This document shows, in pieces, positions 1 to 7,003 of a DNA stretch of 64,000 nt (position 1 is the stretch's first letter; each line of letters begins with the position of its first letter). A program made the position numbers and the translations under genes. Origin of the DNA: Lachnospiraceae bacterium UBA7199. Lineage in GTDB: Bacteria; Bacillota; Clostridia; Lachnospirales; Lachnospiraceae. Where the stretch lies: positions 34,422 to 98,421 of the forward strand of contig DKUR01000043.1 in the NCBI GenBank assembly GCA_002490775.1. The letters run 5' to 3'. The notes under the pieces are model-generated. The model saw only the letters and a list, made by a program, of their open reading frames with translations. It was not told the origin of the DNA and did no database searches.

Positions 1-48
1 GAAAAACCAGAGATCTGGGGTGTGATTGAGACATATCTTAACCGGTAA
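1..48 (+). CDS. 3' end of an unidentified gene (partial)
   Basis: The window opens inside a reading frame whose last 15 codons read EKPEIWGVIETYLNR before a TAA at 46-48. A rho-independent terminator follows 17 bases later, which supports this being the real end of a gene. Too little is visible to name the product. Confidence 0.5.
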   Translation, partial: EKPEIWGVIETYLNR

Positions 49-64
49 ATATAGGAATTTAAGG

Positions 65-96
65 AAGCTGTAGGTTATACCTACAGCTTTTTTTTC
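65..96 (+). terminator. Rho-independent terminator
   Basis: A perfect 11-bp stem (AAGCTGTAGGT at 65-75 against ACCTACAGCTT at 79-89) with a 3-base loop is followed by a run of T to 95. It separates the upstream gene from the split cwlD. Confidence 0.9.
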
Positions 97-133
97 ATAA
101 GTATTAACAAAGATTCAAGAAGCGGGGCAGTGT

Positions 134-358
134 GTGACGGAGGCTCAAAATAGGATTTTAAAATTGGTAATGGTAGGGATTCTGATGTTTTCCATGTTTG
201 TTGTGGCTAGAGAAGGGGCTGTCTATGTAAATTCCCTGCAAGTGGAAAACAAAAAAAGGGTATGTGTAGTAATTGATGCAGGGCATGGAGACGGTAACTT
301 GCGGAAAACATTTAGATGCGCAGTTCCCCGTCATGAGAGATGCAGTTTACTTGTGTAA
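134..358 (+). pseudogene. cwlD: N-acetylmuramoyl-L-alanine amidase CwlD, 5' segment (split by element)
   Basis: This is the N-terminal 52 codons of an Amidase_3 family enzyme, followed by 22 foreign codons read into the inserted element. Residues 10-30 form an N-terminal membrane anchor, and VVIDAGHG is the first zinc-binding motif of the family. The frame leaves amidase sequence exactly at CATGGAG (284-290) and stops at 358. The other half (zinc-ligand Glu, second His, catalytic Glu) lies at 6373-6936. In spore formers CwlD removes peptides from muramic acid so that cortex muramic-delta-lactam can form. As it stands the chromosome cannot encode the enzyme, but excision of 284-6372 restores it in frame. 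The GTG start at 134 has only a weak ribosome binding site; ATG at 170 is an alternative. Confidence 0.85.
284..290 (+). other. Left attachment site core (attL)
   Basis: The heptamer CATGGAG occupies codons 51-53 of the split amidase. The same heptamer recurs at 6373-6379 in the same codon phase. Upstream sequence matches an amidase; downstream sequence does not. Confidence 0.8.
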
Positions 359-992
359 AAAAACTTGTCTCATTAAGGTCCTGCAGCAGCATGTCTTTTT
401 CCTTTGTACGGATTTCAATGCTCAGCTCCGTTTCATTGTTCTTGGTGGAGCGGGCTTTTTCTTTGTAATACCTGCAGTGGCTGCCAATTAAATCATAAAG
501 AGAAGTATAATTGATGTTTTGATTTGCACCGCGCAAAACCAGCAGTTCCGGGGCCTTTGCGCTGGGAATTTTGTCGATTAAAAATAAAAGGAGCGTCATA
601 ATAAAGGATAAAACAAGAGCAAGCACATAAAGCCCTACCCCTGTGATAATGCCAGCACTAATTGCCCAAAATAAATAAAGCAGATCCAAAGGATTTTTTA
701 AAGCATTGCGGAACCGGACAATGGATAAAGCGCCTACCATACCAAGGGAAACCAAGAGATTGGACTGCATGGCAATCATAATGGCAGCTACGATGACGGG
801 CATTCCTGCAATCGTAAGATTTAAATCCTTTGAATAAAAAGCTGTTTTGCTGGACAGCTTGTATACAAGGAAAATATAAACACCCATCAGGCAGGCAATA
901 AGCAAAATTAAAATAACTGTTTTTGCAGGCATGGTGGTTCCGCCTCCTAATGATTCATACACACTGTTTTTGATTACATCTTTTACTGACAT
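312..992 (-). CDS. DUF4956 family membrane protein
   Basis: A 226-residue protein with roughly three to four membrane segments in its first 140 residues (about 21-45, 58-80, 105-140), followed by a soluble tail. The signature GMVGALSIVRFRNA at about 82-95 is typical of DUF4956 proteins. In Clostridia these are usually encoded beside a VTC-type polyphosphate polymerase and a CotH protein, as here, and the function is unknown. A strong AGGAGG lies just before the ATG at 992. It is the last gene of the cotH operon and ends only 22 bp from attL. The whole gene lies inside the cwlD element. Confidence 0.85.
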   Translation of the reverse strand: MSVKDVIKNSVYESLGGGTTMPAKTVILILLIACLMGVYIFLVYKLSSKTAFYSKDLNLTIAGMPVIVAAIMIAMQSNLLVSLGMVGALSIVRFRNALKNPLDLLYLFWAISAGIITGVGLYVLALVLSFIMTLLLFLIDKIPSAKAPELLVLRGANQNINYTSLYDLIGSHCRYYKEKARSTKNNETELSIEIRTKEKDMLLQDLNETSFFTQVNCISHDGELRI

Positions 993-1032
993 ATTTTTTC
1001 CTCCTGAAAAGACTGAACAATTATCTTTTGGT

Positions 1033-1719
1033 CTATTGATATCTTTCCCTACAGAACCGGTACTTTGAAAAAGCTGTCTGCTGCAGGGAGTTTTGCTCTA
1101 AAAGCTGCAAAATGAATTCTGGAAGAAATTCATCATATTTTATTTCCAGAACTGTATCTTGTCCATACATTGGATCGTAGGATATTTTTTTTGAGCCAAA
1201 GGATGCAATCTGACTGCTGGCCCTTATATTACGGTCAAAGGTGATGCGCACGTTGCCAGAGGCATAAATATATGCTTTTCTTTCATAAGCAACTATTACC
1301 TTTGGACGGAGCGATTTTGTCTGTATGGCCAGATTAAACATAAAAGCAGGATCTTCCAAAGAAGAAGATGCTGGAATGCATTGGCCGCATATTAATTGCT
1401 GCATCTCCTTTTCCGTAATGCAGCGGGTTTTTTTATAAATTCTGCTGCCCTGCTTTTCCTTGACTTCAAGGCTGATCCTGTCCAGAGAATCATTGTAGAT
1501 GCGGATGCGGTATTTAAGACGGCTGTAGCTGCCTTCCCGGACAGCATTCAGACAACTGTCCGTAAGGTCATCAAAGTACAGGCTGATCACCTGATAACCA
1601 TTTATGCTGCTTTCATTACTGTCTGCCTGAAGTACGGCATCTATCCGCTGCTGTAGTTGATACATATCCAAAGCAGTGCAGCAGTATTTATCTTCTACCC
1701 GATACATTTTTGTGCTCAT
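1033..1719 (-). CDS. VTC-domain polyphosphate polymerase-like protein
   Basis: About 228 residues beginning MSTKMYRVEDKY. The basic tunnel-lining residues of the VTC triphosphate-tunnel fold are recognisable: RLKYRIRIY at about 70-80, SLEVKEKQG, KTRCIT, VAYERKAY, RITFDRNIR and LEIKYDE near the C-terminus. In eukaryotic VTC4 this domain makes polyphosphate from ATP; bacterial members are annotated by homology only. The start at 1719 was preferred over an upstream start because it follows the cotH stop (1727) and matches the usual N-terminus. It is the middle gene of a cotH-VTC-DUF4956 operon. Confidence 0.82.
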   Translation of the reverse strand: MSTKMYRVEDKYCCTALDMYQLQQRIDAVLQADSNESSINGYQVISLYFDDLTDSCLNAVREGSYSRLKYRIRIYNDSLDRISLEVKEKQGSRIYKKTRCITEKEMQQLICGQCIPASSSLEDPAFMFNLAIQTKSLRPKVIVAYERKAYIYASGNVRITFDRNIRASSQIASFGSKKISYDPMYGQDTVLEIKYDEFLPEFILQLLEQNSLQQTAFSKYRFCRERYQ

Positions 1720-1726
1720 ATTGTTT

Positions 1727-4105
1727 TTACTGATCCTTTTCAAATATTGCACAGAGAGAAATTTCTCCATGATCAAGAGAAACGTCCATCGAAGCATCTG
1801 TGCCAGAAATATCACCCTGCCAGGAGACAAAATGATATCCTTCGTTGGGATGGGCGGTCACGACAACAGGAAAATCGCTGTAATAATATCCTTCCCATGA
1901 ACTGCATCCTTCCAGCAAAGCAGTATTTATAGTAAGAGTACCGCCGGCAGGCATGTTTGAGCTAATGCTGATACGGGTAAGCTCCCCTTGCAGGTGAAAG
2001 GTTTTTGCAAGGCTTTCCAGGGCAAAAGGAAGGCGCTCCTGAAAAAATGCGTCTATATTTGAAATTTCCTGGCGGAAAGTTTCAGAACTGTATAAGGGAT
2101 CATAAAACCGCTGATGATCTTTGACCGTTTGGGTTTCGTAAAGGCTGCTCCACTTTGTCAGCATGGAATGCATTCTCTCGTAAGAAAAAGTGGTGTTTGC
2201 AATATCCATAAAGGAAATGCAGAACTGCTGGCGGAAAGATTCATTATCCAGCAGACTTAAGAGGGCAGGCTCCATCATCAGAGGATGCTCTGCCATCCAG
2301 TTTTCTCTCCCATCCCATGTGTTGCTGTCTGGATAAATGCATTCATCCAGATCATAGAGCATAAAACGCCATTTCCCATCGCTATATGGGGTTCCTTCCT
2401 GGGTAGTACGCCATAAAGCAGTGTTGTAACCGAATGCAACATCCCGGTTATCTAAATATAAATTGATACAGCAGTAGTCAATCAAATTTTGAATATCTAC
2501 TAATTCACAGGCAAGTGCATAGGTGTCGTCATAAGTAAGATCGCATTCTGTCACTACATCAAGCATGTATTTATAGGCTGTCATGGTTTCTTCCGGAGAA
2601 GTAATTGCATTGCCAGCCTTGATCATCATAATGTTTTCCGGATCAAGGCCATACCGGACTGCTGGATATTCCTCATTATACCGTTCACGGATATTATAAA
2701 TTCCCCAGTATTCTCCATTTAAAAAGACCACACAAGGTTTGGAGGCTTGTATGCTGATTCCGCGCATTTCGGCGGCCTCCTCTAAGAAGGCATCCAGAAA
2801 TTTTATATGCTCGGTATTTCCCCCGCCATTCCGCAGCTTAATGGTGGAATAGACATTGGCATGATCAAAAAAAGCATAAGGAATGATTTCCGAGTCATCA
2901 TAAATATCTCTGGCAAAAACGTTTAAGGATTTCTGTGCCGCGCTCCGGGTGGAATTGCCGGAAATGCGGATGCCGGAATTTTGGGTAAAAACGTGGGAAT
3001 GAGTTTCATCAAAATAAGAAACAGAAGCTTCCCGCTCCCACTCTTTTCCTTCATTAAAGGCGTTGGAGGCCATATAGCGATACTGGGTTTCGCCGTTTTC
3101 ATCTATATAATGATCAACAATGGCGCCATCTATCCTTCCACCGCTTTCCAGATATGCTTCATATTTTGCACCATTTCCATAGATACCGGTCTGGCTGTCA
3201 AATAAATCTTTGGGATCTGCAACCAGAGAAATAACTGCTATATTCTCATATTCGGGCTTTAAATGATATCCGACAAAAAAGGTTTCTGTTACAATTTCAC
3301 TAATCTGATTAGTGGATGAATTATAACATGCCGCGCGTACGACAACTGCTTTGTCTACAGGAAAATCAGGCGTATAGTCTCTGGAAGGAGCTAAGTCCTT
3401 CCGGCTTGCATAGTTGTTTTCTTCCATAGAGATGTCAGCGATCCAGAGAGGTTTCTCATAGACGGAAGAATCAGCACAAGGCTCACTGCCATCTAAGGTG
3501 TAGTATATTTTTTCTCCTGCCGGAGAATACAAATGAAGGGAAAAGGCTTCCTCATAAAATCCGCTGGTGTGTTCAAAAACAGGTTTATCTAAAGAGACAG
3601 TAGGAAGGAGAGATGCATCTTCGTTACTGCTGCCAAGGGTAGTACTCATAACGGACCATTTGGATTGCCCATCCTGTATTCTGCCATAGCTGGTGTTATA
3701 AGAAAGAGAAGGAACGATTACCTGATCGAGATAAGTACCGTGAAGGGAATCTGTCAGAAAAATCTTTTCTCCATCTTTGGAAATGCGCAGCCCCGATTCT
3801 TTATCCAGCCAGATGAGAGCATAGCCTCCGGGGGGAATCTCGATACCTTCTAAAGAATATTTTTCCAACTCTTTTTCATTGTCCGTAAGGAAACATCCAT
3901 TTAGAGAAACCTTTTTGCCACTTCGGTTGTACAGTTCGATACAATCAGAATATTCTCCATTTTCATCGCATCCGGCGGAAAAATTGTTGCTGCATACTTC
4001 GTTGATTACGATCTCTGGTGTTTCGCTGCTGCTAATTAAGATAACAGCAGCCAGTGCAAGAATTACCAAAAGCGGAAGCATTCTTTGCAAAAGTTCTTTT
4101 TTCAT
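1727..4105 (-). CDS. cotH: CotH family spore-coat protein kinase with lamin-tail domain
   Basis: A 792-residue secreted or anchored protein: N-terminal hydrophobic segment (8-25), lamin-tail domain (about 30-125), a chitobiase C-terminal-type beta domain (about 165-215), a CotH kinase domain (about 285-610) and a C-terminal InlB-like repeat (about 715-785). In the kinase region the nucleotide/metal motif YDLDE, the RISGNSTR segment and GEYWGIYNIRERY are visible. In Bacillus CotH phosphorylates coat proteins of the CotB/CotG type and is sporulation specific. The ribosome binding site GAGGA lies 8 bases before the ATG. A mother-cell coat gene as cargo of an element splitting cwlD is functionally coherent. 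The kinase target is unknown. Confidence 0.85.
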   Translation of the reverse strand: MKKELLQRMLPLLVILALAAVILISSSETPEIVINEVCSNNFSAGCDENGEYSDCIELYNRSGKKVSLNGCFLTDNEKELEKYSLEGIEIPPGGYALIWLDKESGLRISKDGEKIFLTDSLHGTYLDQVIVPSLSYNTSYGRIQDGQSKWSVMSTTLGSSNEDASLLPTVSLDKPVFEHTSGFYEEAFSLHLYSPAGEKIYYTLDGSEPCADSSVYEKPLWIADISMEENNYASRKDLAPSRDYTPDFPVDKAVVVRAACYNSSTNQISEIVTETFFVGYHLKPEYENIAVISLVADPKDLFDSQTGIYGNGAKYEAYLESGGRIDGAIVDHYIDENGETQYRYMASNAFNEGKEWEREASVSYFDETHSHVFTQNSGIRISGNSTRSAAQKSLNVFARDIYDDSEIIPYAFFDHANVYSTIKLRNGGGNTEHIKFLDAFLEEAAEMRGISIQASKPCVVFLNGEYWGIYNIRERYNEEYPAVRYGLDPENIMMIKAGNAITSPEETMTAYKYMLDVVTECDLTYDDTYALACELVDIQNLIDYCCINLYLDNRDVAFGYNTALWRTTQEGTPYSDGKWRFMLYDLDECIYPDSNTWDGRENWMAEHPLMMEPALLSLLDNESFRQQFCISFMDIANTTFSYERMHSMLTKWSSLYETQTVKDHQRFYDPLYSSETFRQEISNIDAFFQERLPFALESLAKTFHLQGELTRISISSNMPAGGTLTINTALLEGCSSWEGYYYSDFPVVVTAHPNEGYHFVSWQGDISGTDASMDVSLDHGEISLCAIFEKDQ

Positions 4106-4131
4106 GCTGATTTCCTCAGGTATTACTTATT

Positions 4132-4211
4132 TTATTAAACGACATTTAGTGAATGTCAACTAGGTATTAATAATAGCATATAGTGGACTAAATGACAAGC
4201 AGTGAATGTCA
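4132..4211 (-). promoter_or_regulatory. cotH promoter with two palindromic operators
   Basis: Two copies of (T/C)GACA-N9-TGTCA occur at 4140-4158 and 4193-4211, exactly 53 bp apart, sharing AGTGAATGTCAA. The proximal copy overlaps a minus-strand TTGACA (4159-4154), which is 16 bp from TAATAA (4137-4132). A sigma-E-like alternative, TATTATT-N13-CATTCACT, also ends at the proximal operator. The adjacent XRE regulator is the obvious candidate ligand. Confidence 0.5.
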
Positions 4212-4328
4212 AATGAAATGGACTGTATAAGCGGCACAATTCATTTTATTTGATGAATAATTGCGCGGGACAAAGGGGAGGTGTATGCGAATCCGCGAGT
4301 TTTGAGGGGAGATATATGGAGGTCGACT

Positions 4329-4577
4329 ATGTACAAAAACAGAGCAAGCTCAGGAAGAAATAATATATCTGGAAGCAATATTGCCCATATCAGAAAAGAG
4401 CTGTGCCCTAAAGTATCCCAGAGACTTTTAGCTGATAAAATGCAGTTAGAGGGTATTGAACTGGACAAAAACGCAATTCAGCGCATTGAAAGCGGTGCCA
4501 GATTTATTACTGATATTGAGTTAAAAACCTTTGCTAAGGTACTTGAGGTAAGCTATGAAGAACTTCTAGAAGAGTAG
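4329..4577 (+). CDS. Small XRE-family DNA-binding regulator
   Basis: An 82-residue protein consisting almost entirely of one lambda-repressor-type HTH (about residues 20-75: SNIAHIRKELCPKVSQRLLA … IQRIESG … ELKTFAKVLEVSYEELL). The GGAGG at 4318-4322, six bases before the ATG at 4329, fixes the start. It is divergent from cotH, with two palindromic operators between them, so autoregulation and control of cotH are likely. A role in controlling excision is also possible. Similar single-domain XRE proteins occur beside serine recombinases in Clostridia elements. Confidence 0.82.
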   Translation: MYKNRASSGRNNISGSNIAHIRKELCPKVSQRLLADKMQLEGIELDKNAIQRIESGARFITDIELKTFAKVLEVSYEELLEE

Positions 4578-4589
4578 AAGGAAATTAAG

Positions 4590-4618
4590 ACATACTGTAC
4601 AAGCCTTTTTCGTATATT
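4590..4618 (+). promoter_or_regulatory. Candidate sigma-E-like promoter for the recombinase
   Basis: ACATACT (4590-4596) and CGTATATT (4611-4618) are separated by exactly 14 bp, the spacing of mother-cell sigma-E promoters (consensus roughly KMATATT-N14-CATACAHT). The match is partial, 5/7 and 6/8. The start point would fall near 4625, just ahead of the ribosome binding site at 4639-4644. Confidence 0.35.
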
Positions 4619-4652
4619 TTGTAAAGAGATAATTTTGCAGGAGAAATGCACT

Positions 4653-4793
4653 GTGTCAGATAGCAGAAAAGAACCGGTATATTATACGGTAGAACGTGAA
4701 TTTTTAGCAAAAGTTAGCACAGATGAGTTTATAAGGTGTATGATTCAAAGCCATATTCTGCAGGAATTAAAAGAGGAGGCAGAGGAAACCTGA
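4653..4793 (+). CDS. 46-residue small protein upstream of the recombinase
   Basis: A GTG-initiated frame with a good ribosome binding site (AGGAGA at 4639-4644) encodes 46 residues: VSDSRKEPVYYTVEREFLAK at the start and QSHILQELKEEAEET at the end. The C-terminal half should be an acidic amphipathic helix. Its TGA (4791-4793) overlaps the CTG at 4790-4792, giving a CTGA junction with the recombinase. That suggests translational coupling. It could be a recombination directionality factor or accessory peptide, but no family was recognised. Confidence 0.55.
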   Translation: MSDSRKEPVYYTVEREFLAKVSTDEFIRCMIQSHILQELKEEAEET

Positions 4794-6400
4794 AAGAGCA
4801 GATTGTTTTCCATACAGCGGAGTATGTCAGGCTCTCCAGAGAAGATGGCGATAAGGCAGAAAGCGACAGTATAAAAAATCAGAAGAAACTGATTGAAAAT
4901 TACATCAAGGGAAAATCAGATTTTTCTGTGTATGACATTTATATTGATGATGGTTTTTCCGGAACGAATTTTAACCGGCCTGCATTTTGCAGAATGCTGG
5001 AGGATGTCGAGAAGGGAAAAGTAAATTGTGTGATTGTTAAGGATTTGTCACGTTTTGGACGTGATTACATTGACGCGGGAAAATATCTGGAGCGGTATTT
5101 TCCGGACAGAAATGTCCGGTTTATTTCCGTTACGGACAATATAGACAGCTTTGAACAGCCCTATGACATGCTTCTGCCTATCAAAAATATTTTTAATGAA
5201 CAGTACGCAAGAGATATTTCCAGAAAAATACATGCATCTGTTTTAACCAAACAAAAGGCAGGTGAATTTATAGGAGCTTTTGCATCCTATGGCTATAGGA
5301 AATCTTTGCCGGATAAAAATAAACTGGTCATTGATCCTTATGCTGCCCAGATTGTAAGCAGAATATTTTCGTTGTATCTTAGGGGCTTGGGGAAAGACCG
5401 AATTGCTGCGGTCTTAAACGAAGAAGGGGTTTTGTGCCCCTCTGAATACAAAAAAGTAAATGGAGAAAATTACAAAAATGCAAACCGCTTGGAAGGAACT
5501 TCTTATTGGACTTATTCAACGGTAAACCGTATTCTGCAAAACGAACTTTATATAGGAAACATGGTGCAGGGAAGAAAAGTACAAAAAATGCGGGGAAAGC
5601 CCAAAATAAAAGATAGAGAAAAGTGGATCATTGTACCTGGAACACATGAACCAATTATCGATAAAAACACTTGGGAAAAAACACAGGATCTGTTAAAACG
5701 CAGAACCCGCAATCCCAATTTAAAAACAAATATCACGGTCTTTGCAGGTTTTTTAAGATGTGGAGACTGCGGCAGGGCGCTGGTAAAAAAGACCGGAAAA
5801 AATCTTAGCTATTCTTGTGGAACTTATGTGCGCAGTGGACGACAATACTGTACCCCTCATAGGGTGTCTCATAATGTTTTGGAAAATATTCTGCTGGGTG
5901 ATCTTAAGAAAATGCTTGAAAGGGTGGAGAACCGAAGAGAATTGGTTGACAGCTTGAAGCGTAAAAGCTGTTATAAGAGGCCGGATGAAGAGGAAAAGGT
6001 AAAGGTTATTTCTGAACTTGGCAGAGTCCGCAGGCTGAAAAAAGCTGTTTATGAGGATTATAAAGAAGAACTGATTTCCCAACAGGAATTTGCAGCATAC
6101 AGGCAGGAATATATAAAGAAGGAAGTACTTTTGGAAAAGCAGCTAGCCTGTTTGGAAAAGGCAGTGGAAAAGAAGAATGTGGAAGACGCGCCTGAGGTTT
6201 TCTGGATCAGGCAGTTGGTTGAGATGGGTGAAATTAAATGTCTGGACCGGGATATTGTGACTGCCATGCTGCATGAGATCAGGGTATATGAAAATCATAA
6301 AATTAAAGTTATTTATAACTTTTCGGATGATGCTTTCAAAGAAGAAAAGGATTCCGCAATTGACTGCCGCCACATGGAGGCACAGATCCCGGTAAAGTAG
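4790..6400 (+). CDS. Large serine recombinase of the cwlD element
   Basis: About 536 residues from a CTG start at 4790 (GAGGAGG at 4773-4779). The resolvase domain comes first, with catalytic Ser in AEYVRLSRED and the DDGFSGTNFNRPAF and VKDLSRFGRDYI motifs. Next are a Recombinase domain (about 165-280), a zinc ribbon (CGDCGRAL … SCGTY … YC, about 320-355) and a coiled-coil/DUF4368-like C-terminus. This is the SpoIVCA-type architecture. Its last codons (H-M-E-A-Q-I-P-V-K) are read across attR into cwlD, so the stop lies outside the element. The ATG at 4736 in the same frame lacks a ribosome binding site and was not chosen. Confidence 0.88.
   Translation: MKEQIVFHTAEYVRLSREDGDKAESDSIKNQKKLIENYIKGKSDFSVYDIYIDDGFSGTNFNRPAFCRMLEDVEKGKVNCVIVKDLSRFGRDYIDAGKYLERYFPDRNVRFISVTDNIDSFEQPYDMLLPIKNIFNEQYARDISRKIHASVLTKQKAGEFIGAFASYGYRKSLPDKNKLVIDPYAAQIVSRIFSLYLRGLGKDRIAAVLNEEGVLCPSEYKKVNGENYKNANRLEGTSYWTYSTVNRILQNELYIGNMVQGRKVQKMRGKPKIKDREKWIIVPGTHEPIIDKNTWEKTQDLLKRRTRNPNLKTNITVFAGFLRCGDCGRALVKKTGKNLSYSCGTYVRSGRQYCTPHRVSHNVLENILLGDLKKMLERVENRRELVDSLKRKSCYKRPDEEEKVKVISELGRVRRLKKAVYEDYKEELISQQEFAAYRQEYIKKEVLLEKQLACLEKAVEKKNVEDAPEVFWIRQLVEMGEIKCLDRDIVTAMLHEIRVYENHKIKVIYNFSDDAFKEEKDSAIDCRHMEAQIPVK
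6373..6379 (+). other. Right attachment site core (attR)
   Basis: Second copy of CATGGAG. Read in the amidase frame (CAT GGA GGC ACA) it continues the family motif GHGGTDPGKVG, while in the recombinase frame the same bases encode H-M-E near its C-terminus. Confidence 0.8.
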
Positions 6401-6936
6401 GAATTAATGATCAGTTAGAAAAAGATATTAATTTGGAGATTGCAAAAATGTTGAAGGATTTTCTCCAGGCTGAAGGAATCCAGGTGGTTATGACAAGAGA
6501 AGGCGATCAGGGACTTTATGATGAAAATGCAAGCAATAAAAAGGTACAGGATATGAAAAGAAGGCTGGAAATAATTGAAAATGCTGAACCAGTGCTTGTG
6601 GTAAGCATTCATCAAAACAGCTATCATGAGGAATATGTCAAAGGAGCGCAGGTTTTTTATTATGCAACCAGTGAAGAAAGCAAGCGCCTTGCAGGCGTGC
6701 TTCAGGAGCAGCTCCGCGCATTGGATCCGGAAAATAACAGGCAGGCAAAAGGCAATGACAGTTATTTTCTGTTAAAAAAGACCTCCAGAACGATTGTGAT
6801 CGTAGAGTGTGGTTTTTTATCTAATCGTGAAGAAGCGGAAAAGCTTTCTACCCAATTGTATCAGGAAAAGCTGGCATGGAATATTCATATGGGAATCATG
6901 AAATACTTAAATGGCGTAGAGGAATCCTCAAAATAA
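6373..6936 (+). pseudogene. cwlD: N-acetylmuramoyl-L-alanine amidase CwlD, 3' segment (split by element)
   Basis: About 187 codons with no start of their own carry the rest of the Amidase_3 domain. GTDPGKVGI follows the core, then LEKDINLEIA (zinc-ligand Glu), VVSIHQNSYH (second zinc His) and IVIVECGFLSN (catalytic Glu). The first zinc His (DAGHG) sits in the 5' segment 6 kb upstream. The reading frame is open and undamaged, which argues that the gene is still used after excision rather than decaying. It is followed after 67 bp by the threonylcarbamoyl-AMP synthase gene. Confidence 0.85.
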
Positions 6937-7003
6937 CAATAGAAGGTAGTCAAGAAACGGGAAATGTGTTAGAGTAAAATAGAATATTGGGAGCTGACAC
7001 ATA

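Larger units (their letters stand above)
284..6372 (+). mobile_element. Skin-like serine-recombinase element interrupting cwlD (6,089 bp)
   Basis: The element is delimited by direct copies of CATGGAG. Joining 134-283 to 6373-6936 gives a continuous 237-codon amidase (…DAGHGG-TDPGKVGI…) whose length is typical of CwlD. Contents: DUF4956, VTC-domain and CotH genes on the minus strand; an XRE regulator, a 46-codon small gene and a large serine recombinase on the plus strand. No capsid, tail or conjugation gene is present. Known analogues are the B. subtilis and C. difficile skin elements in sigK and SP-beta in spsM, which are excised by serine recombinases in the mother cell. The excision is inferred from sequence, not shown. 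Confidence 0.85.

Noticed and set aside
273..491. A 72-codon plus-strand frame overlapping attL
   Set aside because: It lies antisense to DUF4956 and has no ribosome binding site. It matters only as the possible recombinase tail in the excised circle, so it is mentioned in a finding and not called as a gene.
1720..1830. N-terminal extension of the VTC-domain protein
   Set aside because: It overlaps the end of cotH, has no ribosome binding site, and the extra residues do not look like the family. ATG 1719 fits better.
4736..4789. ATG start for the serine recombinase at 4736
   Set aside because: The preceding 46-codon gene covers this region in another frame with its own ribosome binding site, and no ribosome binding site precedes 4736. 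CTG 4790 has GAGGAGG upstream and a stop/start overlap.
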